A DNA stretch of 64,000 nt, taken from the NCBI GenBank assembly GCA_937928555.1, contig CALFWR010000002.1:1-64000 (forward strand), read 5' to 3'. Under the pieces are notes generated by a model. That model was given only the letters and a program-made list of their open reading frames with translations. It was not told where the DNA came from and ran no database searches. Below are positions 15,965 through 24,772 of the stretch, piece after piece (the stretch's first letter is position 1; every line of letters starts with the position of its first letter). The DNA comes from an uncultured Pirellulaceae bacterium (GTDB lineage: Bacteria > Planctomycetota > Planctomycetia > Pirellulales > Pirellulaceae). Position numbers and translations under genes: made by a program.

Positions 15965-16825
15965 ATGTTGGATGTAAAAGTCACTGGAGTGCCGGAACAC
16001 TTTAATTTTCCGTGGCATCAGGGTATCGAGTCGGGTGCCTTTGAAGAGGCCGGAGTGAAGGTGCGTTGGATCGAAGCGCCCGGCGGGACGGGCGCGATGA
16101 TGAAATCCGTTGGGTCGGGCGAAGCGGACATCGGCGTTGTGTTGACCCAAGGCGGCGTTGCGCAAATCCTCAAAGGCAACCCGTGCCGAATCGTGAAGAC
16201 TTACGTGCAGTCCCCATTGATCTGGGGGATTCATGTGGCAGCCGACAGCGATATCGAATCGGTCGAACAGATTCAGGGTCGCAAATACGCAATCAGCCGC
16301 AGTGGGTCGGGGTCGCATTTGATGTCGATCGTCGATGCGTCGGAGCGAGGTTGGCCGGGCGATTCACCCCAATTCGAAATCGTGGGTGGGCTTGATGGTG
16401 CCCGCAAGGCACTGTCCGCTGGCACGGCAGAAGTTTTCTTTTGGGAGAAGTTCACCACTGCGCCTTACGTTGACAGCGGCGAGTTTCGTTTGGTCGGTGT
16501 TCGGGAAACGATTTGGCCGGCGTTTGTGATCGTGGCCAGAAATGAGTTGCTTTCAGCCGAATCCGACAGCGTGAGGGCCTTGCTTGAGGTCCTGAACGAG
16601 CAGTGTAAGTTGGTGTCCGAGTCGGGTGGTTCTGTGGCAAAGATTGCCGCCAGATACGATCTTGAGCAAGAAGAAGTCGCCCGCTGGAAGGCTTTGACGG
16701 CGTGGAATACGGATTTTGTTTGCCCGGATGATGCGATACAAACGGTGATTCGATACATTGATCGGCTGGGCATCGCGGACGCCCTCAAGGCCACCACGAA
16801 AGATGTCTGGCATACGCTGGCGTGA
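15965..16825 (+). CDS. periplasmic-binding-fold protein without signal peptide (Ca3427/NMT1-like)
   Basis: The 286-aa protein has the two-lobed type 2 periplasmic-binding fold of NMT1/THI5-like substrate-binding proteins. Evidence includes GIESGAFEEAGVKVRWIEAPGGTGAMMKSV, GEADIGVVLTQGGVAQILKG and YAISRSGSGSHLM. It starts MLDVKVTGVPEHFNF without a signal peptide or lipobox. The ATG at 15965 has AGGAG six to ten bases upstream, so export seems unlikely. The closest remembered match is the cytosolic Ca3427-like group, of unknown ligand. No ABC permease or ATPase is nearby. It follows tyrA on the same strand after a repeat-containing 199-bp gap. Confidence 0.75.
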   Translation: MLDVKVTGVPEHFNFPWHQGIESGAFEEAGVKVRWIEAPGGTGAMMKSVGSGEADIGVVLTQGGVAQILKGNPCRIVKTYVQSPLIWGIHVAADSDIESVEQIQGRKYAISRSGSGSHLMSIVDASERGWPGDSPQFEIVGGLDGARKALSAGTAEVFFWEKFTTAPYVDSGEFRLVGVRETIWPAFVIVARNELLSAESDSVRALLEVLNEQCKLVSESGGSVAKIAARYDLEQEEVARWKALTAWNTDFVCPDDAIQTVIRYIDRLGIADALKATTKDVWHTLA

Positions 16826-17073
16826 GCGATAAGACGGATTTTCGGCTTGTAAAGCGTGATTCGGGCGGTTTTGGGGCAAATGCTCTGGACATGACGATGA
16901 CTGGTACGAAAAATGTCGATAACACCAGACGTGGCTGGAGTCGCCAGGCTTCAGAGTTGCCAGATTCTGTTTGTCTCGGAATTCTGGCGAATCCGGCTGT
17001 GCTGAAGTGTGTGAAATAAAAAGCGTCTCGCCGGTTAGTCCGGTACGACACACCCCCATGGGAGCGAACTTGA

Positions 17074-17406
17074 ATGAGCGTTACGGTAACTGAAATTGCC
17101 GCCAAAGAAGTGAAGCGGTTCATCGAAGAAGGTGACTACGATGACGGAGCAGTGCTCCGAATCGGCGTCACCGGCGGTGGCTGATCGGGTTTCAACTACA
17201 GCCTTAACATCGTTAATGAATACGATGAAGCAAATGACCTCAAGACTGAACAGCACGGTGTTCAGGTTGTCGTCAACCGCAAAGAGGCTTTGTACCTGGA
17301 AGGTACAACCGTTGATTACTACGAAGGCATCGAGCAACGTGGTTTCCAGTTCCACAACCCCAACGCAAAGCGTACGTGCGGGTGTGGCAACTCCTTTGGC
17401 GTCTAG
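17074..17406 (+). CDS. A-type Fe-S cluster carrier (IscA/ErpA/HesB), probable selenoprotein with in-frame TGA
   Basis: The frame from ATG 17074 (GGAG nine bases upstream) to TAG 17404 encodes 110 residues with one TGA at codon 37 (17182-17184). The context is RIGVTGGG-TGA-SGFNYSL. In this family the position is the invariant first cysteine of GGGCSGF, one of three cluster ligands; the other two are intact (TCGCGNSFGV, residues 102 and 104). The remainder is fully conserved (EQHGVQVVVN, YLEGTTVDY, GFQFHNPNAK). A nonsense mutation exactly at a ligand Cys in an otherwise perfect gene with its own terminator is less likely than Sec insertion. Decay or a sequencing error is the alternative. Its role is to carry Fe-S clusters to target proteins in the cytosol. 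Confidence 0.8.
17189..17231 (+). promoter_or_regulatory. candidate bacterial SECIS hairpin
   Basis: Downstream of the in-frame TGA, CATCGT (17208-17213) and ACGATG (17222-17227) pair around an 8-base loop that starts 29 bases after the TGA, within the range known for bacterial SECIS elements. GTTTCA (17189-17194) can pair with TGAAGC (17226-17231) as a lower stem if two inner pairs open. The loop has a G only at its fifth position, so it is not a textbook element. Confidence 0.4.
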
Positions 17407-17447
17407 AACGTGATCCGATTCAGGATCCTAAAAACACTATTCCATCA

Positions 17448-17479
17448 AGCGGCTTCGAAGTTCGAGGCCGCTTTTTTTT
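17448..17479 (+). terminator. rho-independent terminator of the Fe-S carrier gene
   Basis: AGCGGCTTCGA and TCGAGGCCGCT form an 11-bp stem with one G-T pair and a 3-base loop, followed by a run of T. It begins about 40 bases past the stop codon. Confidence 0.9.
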
Positions 17480-17508
17480 GTTGCGGCGCGTTCCAATTAC
17501 CACTATCA

Positions 17509-17697
17509 CCCCGGATTATTCACGACGACGGGCGTTGATTCGCGTTGAACCTCACTGATACGAACGTCAAAGCTGGATTGTCGCCCAGATTTCGGTTCAC
17601 CTCGTTGATGAAGTCTAGGACAGAGACTCTTTTCCAACCCGTGCGATGATCATTGGCTGAACTGAAAGTCACGCCCACGCCTCGTGAATAATCCGGG
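17509..17697 (+). mobile_element. MITE type B, complete, no clear target duplication
   Basis: This 189-bp element has the type B interior (TTCGGTTCACCTCGTTGATGA) in the opposite orientation to the other B copies. The flanks are ATCA (left) and TTGA (right), which do not match; the copy may have recombined or its flanks may have changed. Confidence 0.85.
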
Positions 17698-17751
17698 TTG
17701 AATCTGCCAACGCTGCCAAAGTTGACCTGTTGGAGAACGTCCGATAGTGGG

Positions 17752-19479
17752 CTACTTTTTCTTTGCGATCAGGCTTTTGAGTTGTTTGAGTGTTTTGGTG
17801 TTGGCGACGTCGTTTTTGGTCAGGCAACCGCGTCGAGCCTGTTTGATGCCGAACTTCATGTCCGCAAAGCCACGGGTCTTGTGGGCGTCGGTGTTGATCA
17901 CGATTGGGATGCCATGGGATTTCGCGGCCAGCAGGTGACGGTCGTTCAGGTCCAGACGGAGCGGATTGGCGTTTAGCTCTAGGAGCGTGCCGGTTTCTTT
18001 GGCGGCCTGGAAAACGGCTTCCATGTCGACGTCGTAAGGTTCACGCTTGTTCAGCAGGCGGCCTGTTGGATGAGCGATCATGGTAACGTGCGGATTGCGG
18101 ATGGCTCCCACGATGCGGTCGGTGATCTGCTGACGCGGTTGGGACTGCCCGTAGTGTAGGCTCGCGATGATCCAGTCGCCCTGGGCGAGGACTTCGTCGG
18201 GCAAGTCCATGTCTCCGTTTTCGAGAATGTCGCACTCGATGCCTTTGAGGATCACGAAATCGTCGTCAGATTTTGCGTTGATGGCGTCGATCTGTTTCCA
18301 TTGGGCGAGGAGGCGGTCTTCGTCCAGGCCGTTGGCCATCGCAACACGTTTGGAGTGGTCGGTGATGGCGATGTACTTGAGACCAGCGGCGCGGGCGGCG
18401 TCTGCCATTTCCTGGATGGTGTTCTTTCCGTCGGTTTCGGTCGTGTGCATGTGCAGATCGCCGCGGATGTCTTTGTGCTGGACAAGCTTTGGCAGGTCGT
18501 CGTTTTCTGCCCAATCGAACTCACGGCGAGACTCGCGAGTTTCGGGATCGAAAACGGGAAGGCCCAACGTCGCGTACACGTCGGATTCGCTTTTGCCAGC
18601 GATCTGGGTGTCGTTCTCCAGATCGTACACGCCCCATTCGTTGACTTTCAGGCCTTTGGCTTTGGCCCGACCGCGGACGACGACGTTGTGTTCCTTCGAA
18701 CCGGTAAAGTACTGAAGTGCAGCGCCGAAGGATTCGGCCGGCACCACGCGAAGGTCAACCTGGAATTCTTCGTCCAGACGAACAGACATTTTGGTCCCAC
18801 CGCGAACGATTGTCGATGTGATGTCCGCAAAGGCGGCAAAGTGATCCATCACTGCGGCGGAGTCGGTCGAGGTCACCAGTAGGTCGAGATCGCCAACGGT
18901 TTCTTTGCCGCGCCGGTAGCTGCCGGCGAATTCCATTTGGGCGATGGCGTCGCAGGAGTCCATGTGCTGGCGAAGTTTGGTGGCGATGGCGTCGGCATGT
19001 GCCCAGAGGATTCGCTTGTTGGCGTCGGCGGCGATGGCGATTCCGTCAAGGATAGCTTGTTCTGTTTTGGCACCGAAACCGGAAAGCTCACGCACCTGTC
19101 CGGCTTCGCAGGCGGCTTGCAATTGTTCGAGGTTCTCGATACCCAGCTCGTTGAACAGAGCGGCGGCTTTTTTGGGGCCCATTTTGGGGACGTTGAGCAG
19201 ATCGAGGACCGTGCGGGGGACTTGTTCCAGGAGTTCTTCCATCTGTTGAAGTTTCCCGGTCTCGCAAAGTTCCTTGCATTTTGCGGCGACGCTGTTCCCG
19301 ATGCCGTCGAGCTTGGTCAGGTTTTCGCCTGATTCGATGAGGGAAGCAATCGGGTCGGCAAGGTCACGGATGTTCCGGGCTCCGTTGCGGTAGGCTCGCA
19401 AGCGAAAGGCGTTGGCACCGGTGAACTCAAGGAGATCGGCGAGTTGGTCCAGAGTTTTGGCTATTTTTGCGTTGTCCAT
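17752..19479 (-). CDS. polX: DNA polymerase/3'-5' exonuclease PolX
   Basis: The 575-aa protein has three parts. Residues 1-140 hold helix-hairpin-helix segments (FRLRAYRNGARNI, LLNVPKMGPKKAAALF). A Pol beta-type nucleotidyltransferase follows, with GSYRRGKETVGDLDLLVTS, which includes the Gly-Ser and the Asp pair. The C-terminal PHP exonuclease domain starts at DLHMHTTETDGKNTI and includes AITDHSKR and IINTDAH-like (VINTDAHKT) metal motifs. PolX fills short gaps in base excision repair and trims 3' ends. Length and order are normal. Its end lies 54 bases from a MITE, and it has no operon partner. Confidence 0.95.
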   Translation of the reverse strand: MDNAKIAKTLDQLADLLEFTGANAFRLRAYRNGARNIRDLADPIASLIESGENLTKLDGIGNSVAAKCKELCETGKLQQMEELLEQVPRTVLDLLNVPKMGPKKAAALFNELGIENLEQLQAACEAGQVRELSGFGAKTEQAILDGIAIAADANKRILWAHADAIATKLRQHMDSCDAIAQMEFAGSYRRGKETVGDLDLLVTSTDSAAVMDHFAAFADITSTIVRGGTKMSVRLDEEFQVDLRVVPAESFGAALQYFTGSKEHNVVVRGRAKAKGLKVNEWGVYDLENDTQIAGKSESDVYATLGLPVFDPETRESRREFDWAENDDLPKLVQHKDIRGDLHMHTTETDGKNTIQEMADAARAAGLKYIAITDHSKRVAMANGLDEDRLLAQWKQIDAINAKSDDDFVILKGIECDILENGDMDLPDEVLAQGDWIIASLHYGQSQPRQQITDRIVGAIRNPHVTMIAHPTGRLLNKREPYDVDMEAVFQAAKETGTLLELNANPLRLDLNDRHLLAAKSHGIPIVINTDAHKTRGFADMKFGIKQARRGCLTKNDVANTKTLKQLKSLIAKKK

Positions 19480-19534
19480 GGCTTGCAGTTTCGAAAGTGT
19501 TGTGGGTTGCCAGACGTGATGCCTGGAGATAATT

Positions 19535-19722
19535 GTGAGCCGTCGGCCGTAAGGCCTCGAGTGTGAAGTTCTCTCGGCTTTGAGATTCGTTCAAGCGAAA
19601 AAGATGTTTGCACTCGCAAGAATCTGATTTGTGATTGGAACGTGTTGTGGCGGGAGTCGCCGTTAAGGTTTAGGCAAAACGGTGCGTGGTTCGTACCCGA
19701 GGCCTTACGGCCAGCGGCTCAC
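19535..19722. repeat. inverted pair of REP-like palindromes
   Basis: GTGAGCCGTCGGCCGTAAGG begins at 19535 and the reverse-oriented CCGAGGCCTTACGGCCAGCG lies at about 19698-19717. The pair resembles a BIME-type arrangement between two minus-strand genes. Confidence 0.6.
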
Positions 19723-19750
19723 TGGACCGCAGACACGTTACACGGACAAA

Positions 19751-20308
19751 CTAAGCTGTCGGCCAGAGGAATGCGAAAATCAATCCGATGATCAGACCGT
19801 AAACGGCACCGTCGAGAATCTCGGTCCAGACGCGTTTCTTGAACCAGACGCGGTGCAGCACGCAACTGGTCGCGTAAGTCAAAATTCCGATTGTGCCGGC
19901 CATCCGGAAGACTTTCATGAAGTCTGTGCCATCGGCACCCGGCGGGCAAGCCACGTGGGTGATGTATCCGATGGTGGCGACGGTGACCAAGAAGTACAAA
20001 ATCGTCTGACCCATGTTGACCGCCATGTTGGGCATCTCGTACACATCAAGCGTCCCGCGCGGTCCGTTGGTGTAGGCGTCGATGTACTCTTTCGATTTTT
20101 GTGTTTTGCTGTTTTCAGCATGCGGATAAATATAATTTCCCGGTGGGATGTTTTTTGAGCGGATAAATTCCATCAATTCGTCTTCATGGGGAGCTTTCCG
20201 GTGGTCGCCGAAGTGGTGCGGGAGGATCGCCCAGGCCAGAAAGCTGCAAAAGAACAGAACGACGGTGCCGATCAGAATCGGTAACCAAAGGTCGACAAGA
20301 AATTCCAT
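19751..20308 (-). CDS. small membrane protein of unknown function
   Basis: The 185-aa product begins MEFLVDLWLPILIGTVVLFFCSFLAWAIL, one transmembrane helix. Three more hydrophobic segments lie near residues 102-118, 135-150 and 165-182. A soluble segment (DELMEFIRSKNIPPGNYIYP) lies between helix 1 and the rest. The ATG at 20308 was preferred over a longer frame whose N-terminus is hydrophilic and overlaps the divergent promoter region. It recalls conserved planctomycete membrane proteins of unknown function. It is divergent from the oxidoreductase gene at 20541. Confidence 0.75.
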   Translation of the reverse strand: MEFLVDLWLPILIGTVVLFFCSFLAWAILPHHFGDHRKAPHEDELMEFIRSKNIPPGNYIYPHAENSKTQKSKEYIDAYTNGPRGTLDVYEMPNMAVNMGQTILYFLVTVATIGYITHVACPPGADGTDFMKVFRMAGTIGILTYATSCVLHRVWFKKRVWTEILDGAVYGLIIGLIFAFLWPTA

Positions 20309-20540
20309 AATTGAGGCTCTGCGGGCTGTGGATTGGTGGTTAAGTTTGCGGTTTATGGTAGCGAGCGAAGCCACAAAGTTGACAGGGTTTTTGGTAACTT
20401 TCACCAGTCCGGCTGGCGGGATCGTTGAGTTTTCCGCATCTTTGCCATATCTTCTCGACCGGCACGGTCGCGGGTATTGCCAGGGAATGGTTCGCTGTCG
20501 TTCGCTGCTCTTTGTCTACAAAAACCAGGTTTGAAACTCG

Positions 20541-21971
20541 ATGCCAAAAGACTTTCTCAAGGGAGCCCATGACCAGTACGACGTTGTCGTGATCGGAAGC
20601 GGGCTTGGTGGTCTGACAGCGGCCAACATTTTGGCGCGGGACGGTATGAAAGTTCTTCTGCTGGAGCAACATTACAAACTGGGTGGACTGGCGACGTGGT
20701 TCAAGCGACCCGGCGGTCACATTTTCGACATTTCCCTACACGGGTTTCCCTACGGCATGGTCAAAAGCTGTCGCAGGTACTGGTCCAAAGAAATCGCCGA
20801 TTCGATCGTGCAACTCGAAGGCGTTCGCTTTGACAACCCGATGTTCTCGTTGACGACGACCTTCGATCGGGAGGACTTTACCAAGCTGTTGACGTCGGAC
20901 TTTGGTGTTTCCCCGGAGTCCGTGAAAAAGTTCTTTGACGCCGCGCGAAGCATGAACTTTTACGACGACCAGAAACGAACGACCCGCGACCTGTTCGAAG
21001 AGTACTTCCCGGGCCGCGAGGATGTGGTTCGGTTGCTGATGGAGCCCATCGTGTACGCGAACGGTTCGACGCTGGAAGATCCGGCGCTGACCTACGGCAT
21101 CGTTTTCTCGAACTTCATGTCCAAAGGTGTGTTCGTGTTCCAGGGTGGCACGGACAAACTGGTCAAGACGATGGAAAAGGAACTCAAGGGCAATGGCTGT
21201 GATGTGCGGATCAATTGCGACGTGCAAAAGATCAACGTCAAGGGCGACGCGGTTGAATCGGTCGTGGTCAACGGAAGAACGATCCGCTGCAAGGCCATCG
21301 TTTCCAATGCGAACTTGCGTTCGACGATTTTTAACCTGGTCGGAGAAGATCACTTTGACGATGCGTTTGTCGACGACGCAAAGGCTGTGCGGCTGAACAA
21401 TTCCAGCACGCAGGTTTACATGGCGATGAATCCGGATGACACGGTACCACGTGAGACCGGCGATTTGCTTTTCTCCAGCACGGCCGAACGATTCGAAACG
21501 GATTTGTTGCTCAGTCGTGACATTACCAGCCGGACGTTTTCGTTTTACTACCCCGATACGCGGCCCGATGGCAAGGGACGGACGTTGATCGTTTCCAGCA
21601 CCAATGCGAATTGGGACGATTGGGCGAACATGGAAAAGGAAGAATACGAAGCGTCGAAACAGGATCTGATTGAGACGACTTTTGATGCCCTTGAAAAGTA
21701 TGTGCCCAATTGTCGCCAGCGGATTTCGCACGCCGAGGCGGCGACGCCGGTGACGTTTGAGCATTACACCAAGCACGTGCATGGTGCTTCGTTTGGAACG
21801 AAATTTGAGGGCCTTGGTGTGAGCCGGAAGTTGCCCGAGCAGGTGACGGGATTGTATCACGCGGGCAGTTGCGGAATCATCATGTCGGGCTGGCTGGGCA
21901 CGATCAACTACGGCGTGATCGTGGCGAATGATGTGATCAACCAGTTGAGCAGCGCGTCGATGCCCGCGTAG
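20541..21971 (+). CDS. phytoene dehydrogenase-like FAD/NAD-dependent oxidoreductase
   Basis: The 476-aa protein has an N-terminal dinucleotide fold ([21 protein letters not shown], then [18 protein letters not shown]). The C-terminal flavin-contact region is [28 protein letters not shown]. The pattern is that of CrtI/CrtISO and retinol saturase-like amine-oxidase-fold enzymes. These desaturate or isomerise polyenes, or reduce retinoid-like substrates. No other carotenoid gene is nearby, so the substrate is open. No signal peptide is seen. The 232-base divergent gap upstream shows no clear promoter. Confidence 0.85.
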   Translation: MPKDFLKGAHDQYDVVVIGSGLGGLTAANILARDGMKVLLLEQHYKLGGLATWFKRPGGHIFDISLHGFPYGMVKSCRRYWSKEIADSIVQLEGVRFDNPMFSLTTTFDREDFTKLLTSDFGVSPESVKKFFDAARSMNFYDDQKRTTRDLFEEYFPGREDVVRLLMEPIVYANGSTLEDPALTYGIVFSNFMSKGVFVFQGGTDKLVKTMEKELKGNGCDVRINCDVQKINVKGDAVESVVVNGRTIRCKAIVSNANLRSTIFNLVGEDHFDDAFVDDAKAVRLNNSSTQVYMAMNPDDTVPRETGDLLFSSTAERFETDLLLSRDITSRTFSFYYPDTRPDGKGRTLIVSSTNANWDDWANMEKEEYEASKQDLIETTFDALEKYVPNCRQRISHAEAATPVTFEHYTKHVHGASFGTKFEGLGVSRKLPEQVTGLYHAGSCGIIMSGWLGTINYGVIVANDVINQLSSASMPA

Positions 21972-22082
21972 CAGCGTCAGGAACTTCGGCCCATCGTGTG
22001 GTTGGCACGCAGTCGAGGTGACGGCTTTCAGTTGTCTCATTGCGCGGCGATGCGGCCGGCATGGTTCACCGGGCCTGCTTTG

Positions 22083-23372
22083 CTACTTTTTTTTGCGATC
22101 TGGCCACTTCTTTGCGATGCCGGTCGTGTATTCGGTAAGGCGGATCGAGCCGTAGTCGCTTCTTTCAAACCTTCCTGCTTTGACTTCCTCATTGATTGCG
22201 TCGAAGTATTGAGCCAAAGTTGGAAACGCGTAGCTGAGTCCTTCGTAGGCGTGGTATACCTTGCCGGAAACGTTGTGGACGTACAGAACGTCTGCCTCTG
22301 AACTGCCGATGCCGATCAGGTTCGGGTTGTTCATCCAGTCGTAGTCCGGGTCGAAGTTGTACCAGCTTTCAAGTTCGCCTGCGGCGTCACGCTCAATTTC
22401 CATGTTTCCGATCGACTCACCGACCGAAAGCAGCTTTTCAAACGTGATCAATTCGTCGACTGCGCTTGGCTGGCCATTGTGAATCTCAAACAGGGCTCTG
22501 ACCGACCGGTGCAGCGGCACGCCGATGTGCTGCTCATATTTGAGGATTTCAGCTTCCGTCGCTGGCGGGTTGAAACTGTTTTTTGCGGGCGGGTCAAGTG
22601 ATTGCAGCGTTTTCTTCAGCCGGTCCAGCGACTGTTTCAATTCAGAGTGGGCCTGAGGGTCGTGTTGCGAAAGTGTGGCTGAGTTCTCAGGGTAGTCGTA
22701 TTTTCGGTCGGTGCTGCCAAGCAAAAGAATCTGGACGCGCGGAAGAAGTTTCTTCAATTCCTCAAGCCGTGCCGAATTCACATTGCGATGACACAAGGTG
22801 AGCTTTCTTAACGCCGGGAAATTTTGAAGTGACTCCGGTTCGATCGTGCAGAGGCCTCCCGAGATGACAACTTCTTCCAGGGCGGGCATCTGTTTGATGG
22901 CTTCTGTCCAGGGCTCAGGCAAAGGTGTGTCGCGGATTTGTACCGAACGGACCTGTTTCCAATTTCTAAAAAAGCAAACGGCGTCGGGATCAACCGTGGC
23001 GTTGGCAAAACGAAGATGCATGATGTTGCCAGTGTGCAGATTCTTTGCCAGTCGACTGGCGATAGCGCGATCGATCCGTACCTCGCGATCAATCAGACTG
23101 GGGTCAAAGGAAACTGTCCGGCCAATCACTTGCGAATTGCTGTTTCCCAGCCAGGGGTCAGACCAGGCTTTTTCAACGGCACCTTCGATATGCTCATATA
23201 TGGAAACTTCCGCAAGTGTTCTGTGAAGAACATCGTTGCCGCGTTCTCGTTGATAGTTCACATAGATCGTTACCAGCGCGATCAGGGTGATGATAATAAG
23301 CAGGAAAGAGAGGCTGAAGCTGGGAAGCTTCCTGCGCGGATTTTTCAAAAGCGGGGTGTCGTGTTCATTCAT
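22083..23372 (-). CDS. membrane-anchored protein with LRR-like segment and SMI1/KNR4 (SUKH) domain
   Basis: The 429-aa product starts MNEHDTPLLKNPRRK, then has one transmembrane helix (LSFLLIIITLIALVTIYVNY), so most of it should lie outside the cytoplasm. Residues about 115-225 look leucine-rich-repeat-like (VRSVQIRDTPLPEPW, LEEVVISGG, LRKLTLCHRNVN). Residues 275-400 match the SMI1/KNR4 fold (ATEAEILKYEQHIGVPLHRSVRALFEIHNGQ). SUKH domains occur as toxin-immunity proteins and in general protein interaction; no toxin is next to it. I chose ATG 23372; the longer frame is the shadow of fabZ on the other strand. Confidence 0.75.
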   Translation of the reverse strand: MNEHDTPLLKNPRRKLPSFSLSFLLIIITLIALVTIYVNYQRERGNDVLHRTLAEVSIYEHIEGAVEKAWSDPWLGNSNSQVIGRTVSFDPSLIDREVRIDRAIASRLAKNLHTGNIMHLRFANATVDPDAVCFFRNWKQVRSVQIRDTPLPEPWTEAIKQMPALEEVVISGGLCTIEPESLQNFPALRKLTLCHRNVNSARLEELKKLLPRVQILLLGSTDRKYDYPENSATLSQHDPQAHSELKQSLDRLKKTLQSLDPPAKNSFNPPATEAEILKYEQHIGVPLHRSVRALFEIHNGQPSAVDELITFEKLLSVGESIGNMEIERDAAGELESWYNFDPDYDWMNNPNLIGIGSSEADVLYVHNVSGKVYHAYEGLSYAFPTLAQYFDAINEEVKAGRFERSDYGSIRLTEYTTGIAKKWPDRKKK

Positions 23373-23470
23373 GTGTAAACGCCACGGACATTGGAAATGG
23401 TTGGCAGAACAAAGAACATGCTTGACGCGTTGCCAGTGCGGCTTTACGTTCACCGACGAACCAAACGGGA

Positions 23471-23902
23471 ATGAACATGCCAGACGAAAATATACTTGAT
23501 GCGATTCCGCATCGCCCGCCAATGTTGCTTGTCGACGAAATTGTCTCACAGGAAGACGATTCGATCGTTTGTCGCAAGACATTTCAAGCCGAAGAGTTCT
23601 TCTTTCAGGGCCACTACCCGGATCAGCCGATCGTTCCGGGGGTGATTCTGTGCGAAGCCACCGTTCAGAGCGGGGCAATTTTGCTTTCTTCGAAAATGAA
23701 GCAGAGCAAAGGCGTTCCGGTGTTGACGCGAATGTCGGACGTAAAATTCAAAACCATGGTCAAGCCCGGCGACACGATTGAAATGTCGGTCCGGATCGAC
23801 GAAGTGGTCTCGACGGCGTTTTACCTGATCGGTACCGCAAAAGTGAACGGCAAGACCGCGGCGCGGCTTTCGTTTACATGCACTGTAGCGGAAACGGAGT
23901 AA
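23471..23902 (+). CDS. fabZ: 3-hydroxyacyl-ACP dehydratase FabZ-like
   Basis: The 143-aa hot-dog-fold protein shows IPHRPPMLLVDEI and the catalytic segment FFFQGHYPDQPIVPGVILCEATVQ, with the His and the Glu of FabZ. FabZ dehydrates 3-hydroxyacyl-ACP in fatty acid elongation in the cytosol. The stop codon lies 3 bases before fabI, and fabI's GGAG site lies inside its 3' end, so the two are translationally linked. The ATG at 23471 or the one at 23477 could start it. Confidence 0.9.
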   Translation: MNMPDENILDAIPHRPPMLLVDEIVSQEDDSIVCRKTFQAEEFFFQGHYPDQPIVPGVILCEATVQSGAILLSSKMKQSKGVPVLTRMSDVKFKTMVKPGDTIEMSVRIDEVVSTAFYLIGTAKVNGKTAARLSFTCTVAETE

Positions 23903-23905
23903 GCG

Positions 23906-24715
23906 ATGGATTTTTTGAAACTTGCCGGCAAGTCGGTTGTCGTGTTTGGTGTGGCCAACAAAAAATCGGTCGCGTGGCACATCGGAAAAACTCTGGAACA
24001 GCATGGTACCAAAGTCATCTACGTGGTCCGCAGTGAAGCCCGCCGTGAGTCGACTGCAAAGCTGTTGGCTGATCGCCCGGTTTACGTTTGCGATGTTGAA
24101 TTCGAAGACCAGATCGTGGCGGTCCGTGATCAGATCAAAGCCGAACACCCGGAGTCGCTTGCAGGTCTGGTGCATTCGATTGCGTTCGCGGCCTATGATG
24201 AGCGCGGGATTATTCCATTTCACGAAACAGGAAAACAGCAGTTGCTGAGAACGTTTGACATCTCCTGCTATTCCTTTATCGCGATCAGCAACGCGTTCAA
24301 GGACATGCTCGACAAAGATGCCTCCGTTGTCACGATTTCGATTTCCACCACCACGATGGCCAGTGAGAACTACGGGTTCATGGCACCTGTAAAGGCAGCC
24401 CTTGATAGCTCTTTGGCTTTTCTTGCCAAGAGCTTCAGCAAATTCTCCGCCGTCCGCTTCAACGCGGTGGCACCGGGATTGCTCAAGACCAGTGCTTCGG
24501 CCGGGATACCGGGTTACGTGGACGCATTTTTGTTTGCCGAATCTGTGATTCCCCGTGGAAAAGCGGTGCAAACGCAGGAAGCCGCCGATGCGGCCTGTTT
24601 TCTGCTCAGCCCGCGATCATCGGGAATCAACGCACAGCGGATCGTGATCGATGCGGGCATGGCGATCAATTACTTCGATAACGACATCCTCAAACAACAA
24701 ATGAAAATCGACTGA
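23906..24715 (+). CDS. fabI: enoyl-ACP reductase FabI-like
   Basis: The 269-aa short-chain dehydrogenase-fold protein starts [30 protein letters not shown], with the FabI-type cofactor segment (GVANKxSxAW). LVHSIAFA is a FabI hallmark. The active site Tyr-x6-Lys is YGFMAPVK, and [15 protein letters not shown] follows. It reduces enoyl-ACP in the last step of fatty acid elongation, fitting its pairing with fabZ directly upstream. Length is normal for FabI. Confidence 0.9.
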   Translation: MDFLKLAGKSVVVFGVANKKSVAWHIGKTLEQHGTKVIYVVRSEARRESTAKLLADRPVYVCDVEFEDQIVAVRDQIKAEHPESLAGLVHSIAFAAYDERGIIPFHETGKQQLLRTFDISCYSFIAISNAFKDMLDKDASVVTISISTTTMASENYGFMAPVKAALDSSLAFLAKSFSKFSAVRFNAVAPGLLKTSASAGIPGYVDAFLFAESVIPRGKAVQTQEAADAACFLLSPRSSGINAQRIVIDAGMAINYFDNDILKQQMKID

Positions 24716-24772
24716 GTTGTTTGGTATACTGGATTCGTTGGGATTCATTAGCCTCCGATTGTCACTGAGAAA

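Noticed and set aside
16822-17019. 65-codon frame after the binding-fold gene
   Set aside because: It overlaps the preceding stop, has no family and looks like intergenic sequence.
22083-23678. Extended start for the SMI1/KNR4-domain gene beyond 23372
   Set aside because: The extra 100 residues are antisense to the fabZ start and low in protein-like character; ATG 23372 gives a clean membrane protein start.
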